From an uncultured Myxococcales bacterium (GTDB lineage Bacteria; Myxococcota_A; Polyangia; Palsa-1104; JAEUJZ01), in contig CALLYL010000240.1 in NCBI GenBank assembly GCA_937859535.1, positions 1 through 42,221 on the forward strand: a DNA stretch of 42,221 bases, given 5' to 3'. The notes beneath the pieces are model-generated. The model worked only from the letters and a program-made list of their open reading frames with translations. It had not been told where the DNA came from and did not search any database. Shown here in pieces: positions 40,692 through 42,221 of the stretch. Numbering within the stretch: position 1 is the first letter of the stretch; each line of letters opens with the position of its first letter. The position numbers and the translations under genes are program-made.

Positions 40692-42221
40692 TTAACGTGA
40701 AATCTCAATCCACGCGTCGGTGGTTCCCCACACTTGAGAGGATGGGTTGCTGGTTGCACCACGCTCGCCATTCATCAGGTCGAGCAATAGCCGTGCCAGC
40801 GGCGATGTGCGATCACCCGATCGATCCGTACCTCGCTGGATCGAGCCTTGGATGGCTCCGCTCAAATCGATCGGATCTCGTGTCGCGATGAGCTTCAGAA
40901 GAGAGCGCTGACCGACTGGTCCCTTGATTATATACACATATGGACGATAGTCTAGTATATGAGGCTTCCCATCTGCTGCAATTAGGTTGTCAGTTGAATT
41001 TCTGTTTGTCGGAAATAGGACATCAACGCTACCAACGCTACCATCGCTGCCGAGTTCTAGTATTGTTACATATAGTGGATTTTTGGATGTGTTGGTAAGT
41101 TCAATCATGAAATAACTGTTCGATGGTTCAGTTAAGTGCTGGGTGGGGGGGCGATTGGGGTATGGGCTTGGCCTTTCGATCGGAAATCCATTTTTGTCTA
41201 GCGTTACGATAACCGGAAACGTCTTTAGTTGTACGTTTGCGGATGGATTGTCTTGTTGTAATCTGTATAAATGTTTCCAGCGCCAAAATTCCTTGAGTGT
41301 TCGCTGGAGCGATTCGGAGGGTTTCTGATCGAGCGGTAAGCCAATCATTGGTGTGCTTGAGCTGGCTCGTCGGACTTCGATTTTATTTGTTCGCTCATTG
41401 CACAGTACAGACACATCGTGTTGCTTGGAGTTGGCCTCAGACGTTGTGACTACATGCTGTGTGGTGATTGCTTTATACAATTCTGAGCAACGAACTTGTG
41501 CTTTGATGTTGTTGGGCTTGTTGATCCAATACAGTCGCAAGGGATCGTTGGTGTATGAGTGTAATTTCTCAATTCCAATGATGCCTTGGTTGGTGATACG
41601 ATTGCTTGGTAATGATAGACCATTTATCAAAGTGAGAGTTGCTTGCATTGGGTCAACTTGTTGTACTTCGGCCTCCCCCAGTGAGGATGCTTGATCGTAA
41701 TTTGTGCTTTCAGTTAGATACAGCGAAAACACCGACTGGGTTGTAATGCCATGGATCGAACCTGCTTGAAGCCGTAACCGCCCTTCTTTGTCGTACAGGA
41801 CACGATGGCCAGCAGATGCTAGAGCGTTCGATTTCATTTTTCCAGAGAATAGGAGCGAGTCGGGATTGCCTTCCAACTGAGGGCTTTGCTCTGGAACGAC
41901 GCTAGAGACTTCCACGGAGATTTTGTCTATCAATGTGCGATAGGTGGTTGTGTTATCTGCCGGAGACGTCGCGAGGGCATGGATAAGTGCGCGGGAATAC
42001 ACGCCCATTCCATTTTCTTCATGGGCCGTTTGGTCACTGCGAGAAGCCGATAACAAGACATAGTTACCATGAGCAGCCTCTCCTGTGGAGAACAGGCCAG
42101 TCGGGCCATCCATTTGACCACGCGGAAACGGTCGCGGCTTGGGCCCATCCAATGAGACGTTCCAAGGTCCGCCTCTCTCAATCAGAATACCGCGAGTAGC
42201 CGTGCCAGAGAAGCAGCTATC
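40692..42221 (-). CDS. Caspase-family (peptidase C14) protein with DUF4384-like C terminus, 5' truncated by window edge
   Basis: The frame is open to the last base of the window; the TTG at 42152 is only an internal codon. The first visible residues are DSCFSGTATRG, the catalytic-Cys motif of bacterial caspases and metacaspase-like C14 enzymes; the catalytic His lies outside the window. The p10-like part follows: NYVLLSASRSDQTAHE, GVYSRALIHALA and EQSPQLEGNPDSLLFSG. Next come a strand-rich region typical of caspase-DUF4384 proteins (AGSIHGITTQSVFSLYL), a stretch with PLRLYWINK that weakly recalls the EPW-YW motif of the downstream protein, and a DUF4384-like domain (SYFMIELTNTSKNPLYVTILEL to LLKLIATRDPIDLSGAI). 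The gene is AT-rich relative to the rest of the window. It probably forms an operon with the duplicated-domain gene. Confidence 0.85.
   Translation of the reverse strand, partial: DSCFSGTATRGILIERGGPWNVSLDGPKPRPFPRGQMDGPTGLFSTGEAAHGNYVLLSASRSDQTAHEENGMGVYSRALIHALATSPADNTTTYRTLIDKISVEVSSVVPEQSPQLEGNPDSLLFSGKMKSNALASAGHRVLYDKEGRLRLQAGSIHGITTQSVFSLYLTESTNYDQASSLGEAEVQQVDPMQATLTLINGLSLPSNRITNQGIIGIEKLHSYTNDPLRLYWINKPNNIKAQVRCSELYKAITTQHVVTTSEANSKQHDVSVLCNERTNKIEVRRASSSTPMIGLPLDQKPSESLQRTLKEFWRWKHLYRLQQDNPSANVQLKTFPVIVTLDKNGFPIERPSPYPNRPPTQHLTEPSNSYFMIELTNTSKNPLYVTILELGSDGSVGSVDVLFPTNRNSTDNLIAADGKPHILDYRPYVYIIKGPVGQRSLLKLIATRDPIDLSGAIQGSIQRGTDRSGDRTSPLARLLLDLMNGERGATSNPSSQVWGTTDAWIEISR

Noticed and set aside
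40692-42152. Treating TTG 42152 as the start of the caspase gene
   Set aside because: The frame continues to the window edge and the upstream codons encode the catalytic DSCFSG motif, so the gene is truncated by the edge.

Overview
The window reads as a chromosomal segment from a deltaproteobacterium in the broad sense, most likely Myxococcota. The reasons are family content, not a marker gene: three Ser/Thr-kinase-fold membrane proteins (two with C-terminal PEGA-type domains, one fused to a formylglycine-generating-enzyme-like domain), an FHA-domain sigma-54 activator, a TPR-CHAT protease, a caspase-family protease, many lipoproteins with long Ser/Pro/Ala linkers, and GTG/TTG starts mixed with ATG. 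Base composition is GC-rich over most of the window and drops clearly in the last 5 kb. I recognised no tRNA, rRNA, CRISPR array, insertion sequence or dnaA/oriC signature.

Left part (1-9001): a cut-off acyl-activating enzyme/ACP/acyltransferase fusion (+), then a minus-strand series: a PEGA pseudokinase, a zinc-dependent phospholipase C-like protein, and a co-oriented set hutH > ftsB-like > membrane GAF-GGDEF diguanylate cyclase. Middle-left (9163-14914, +): panB, a yqjD/yqjE-like membrane protein pair, an internally duplicated lipoprotein, a PHB-depolymerase-like esterase lipoprotein and a fatty acyl-CoA ligase, closed by a hairpin shared with the convergent S9 peptidase. A palindromic intergenic region separates that peptidase from an intact PEGA Ser/Thr kinase.

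The conserved core (19092-23213) is rpmH-rnpA-yidD-yidC-mnmE, here without dnaA upstream and without jag/khpB between yidC and mnmE. It is followed by a TPR-like lipoprotein, a Gfo/Idh/MocA oxidoreductase with a small secreted protein, a second diguanylate cyclase with a pseudo-receiver, a YbgC-type thioesterase and class II fructose-1,6-bisphosphatase (glpX). At 29639-32538 lies a likely metal- or envelope-stress operon: a Cys/Gly/His-rich Spy/CpxP-like protein, a tiny Cys/His membrane protein, an OmpR-type regulator and its histidine kinase.

The most unusual part is 32553-42221. A minus-strand operon (FHA-sigma54 activator > Ser/Thr kinase-FGE fusion > DUF4384-like lipoprotein) is divergent from an exported TPR-CHAT protease. 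Their shared intergenic region holds about four 12-bp tandem repeats and a good sigma-54 -24/-12 match placed to drive the CHAT gene. Convergent to CHAT is a caspase-family gene running off the right edge (its DSCFSG catalytic motif is the first thing seen there), followed by a 217-aa protein made of two copies of a domain I do not recognise. I propose this as a kinase/FHA/sigma54-controlled pair of caspase-clan proteases, possibly an undescribed conflict, stress or cell-death system. That is inference from gene content and DNA layout only.

The only gene-free stretch longer than 300 bases is 26554-26872, described as its own entry.
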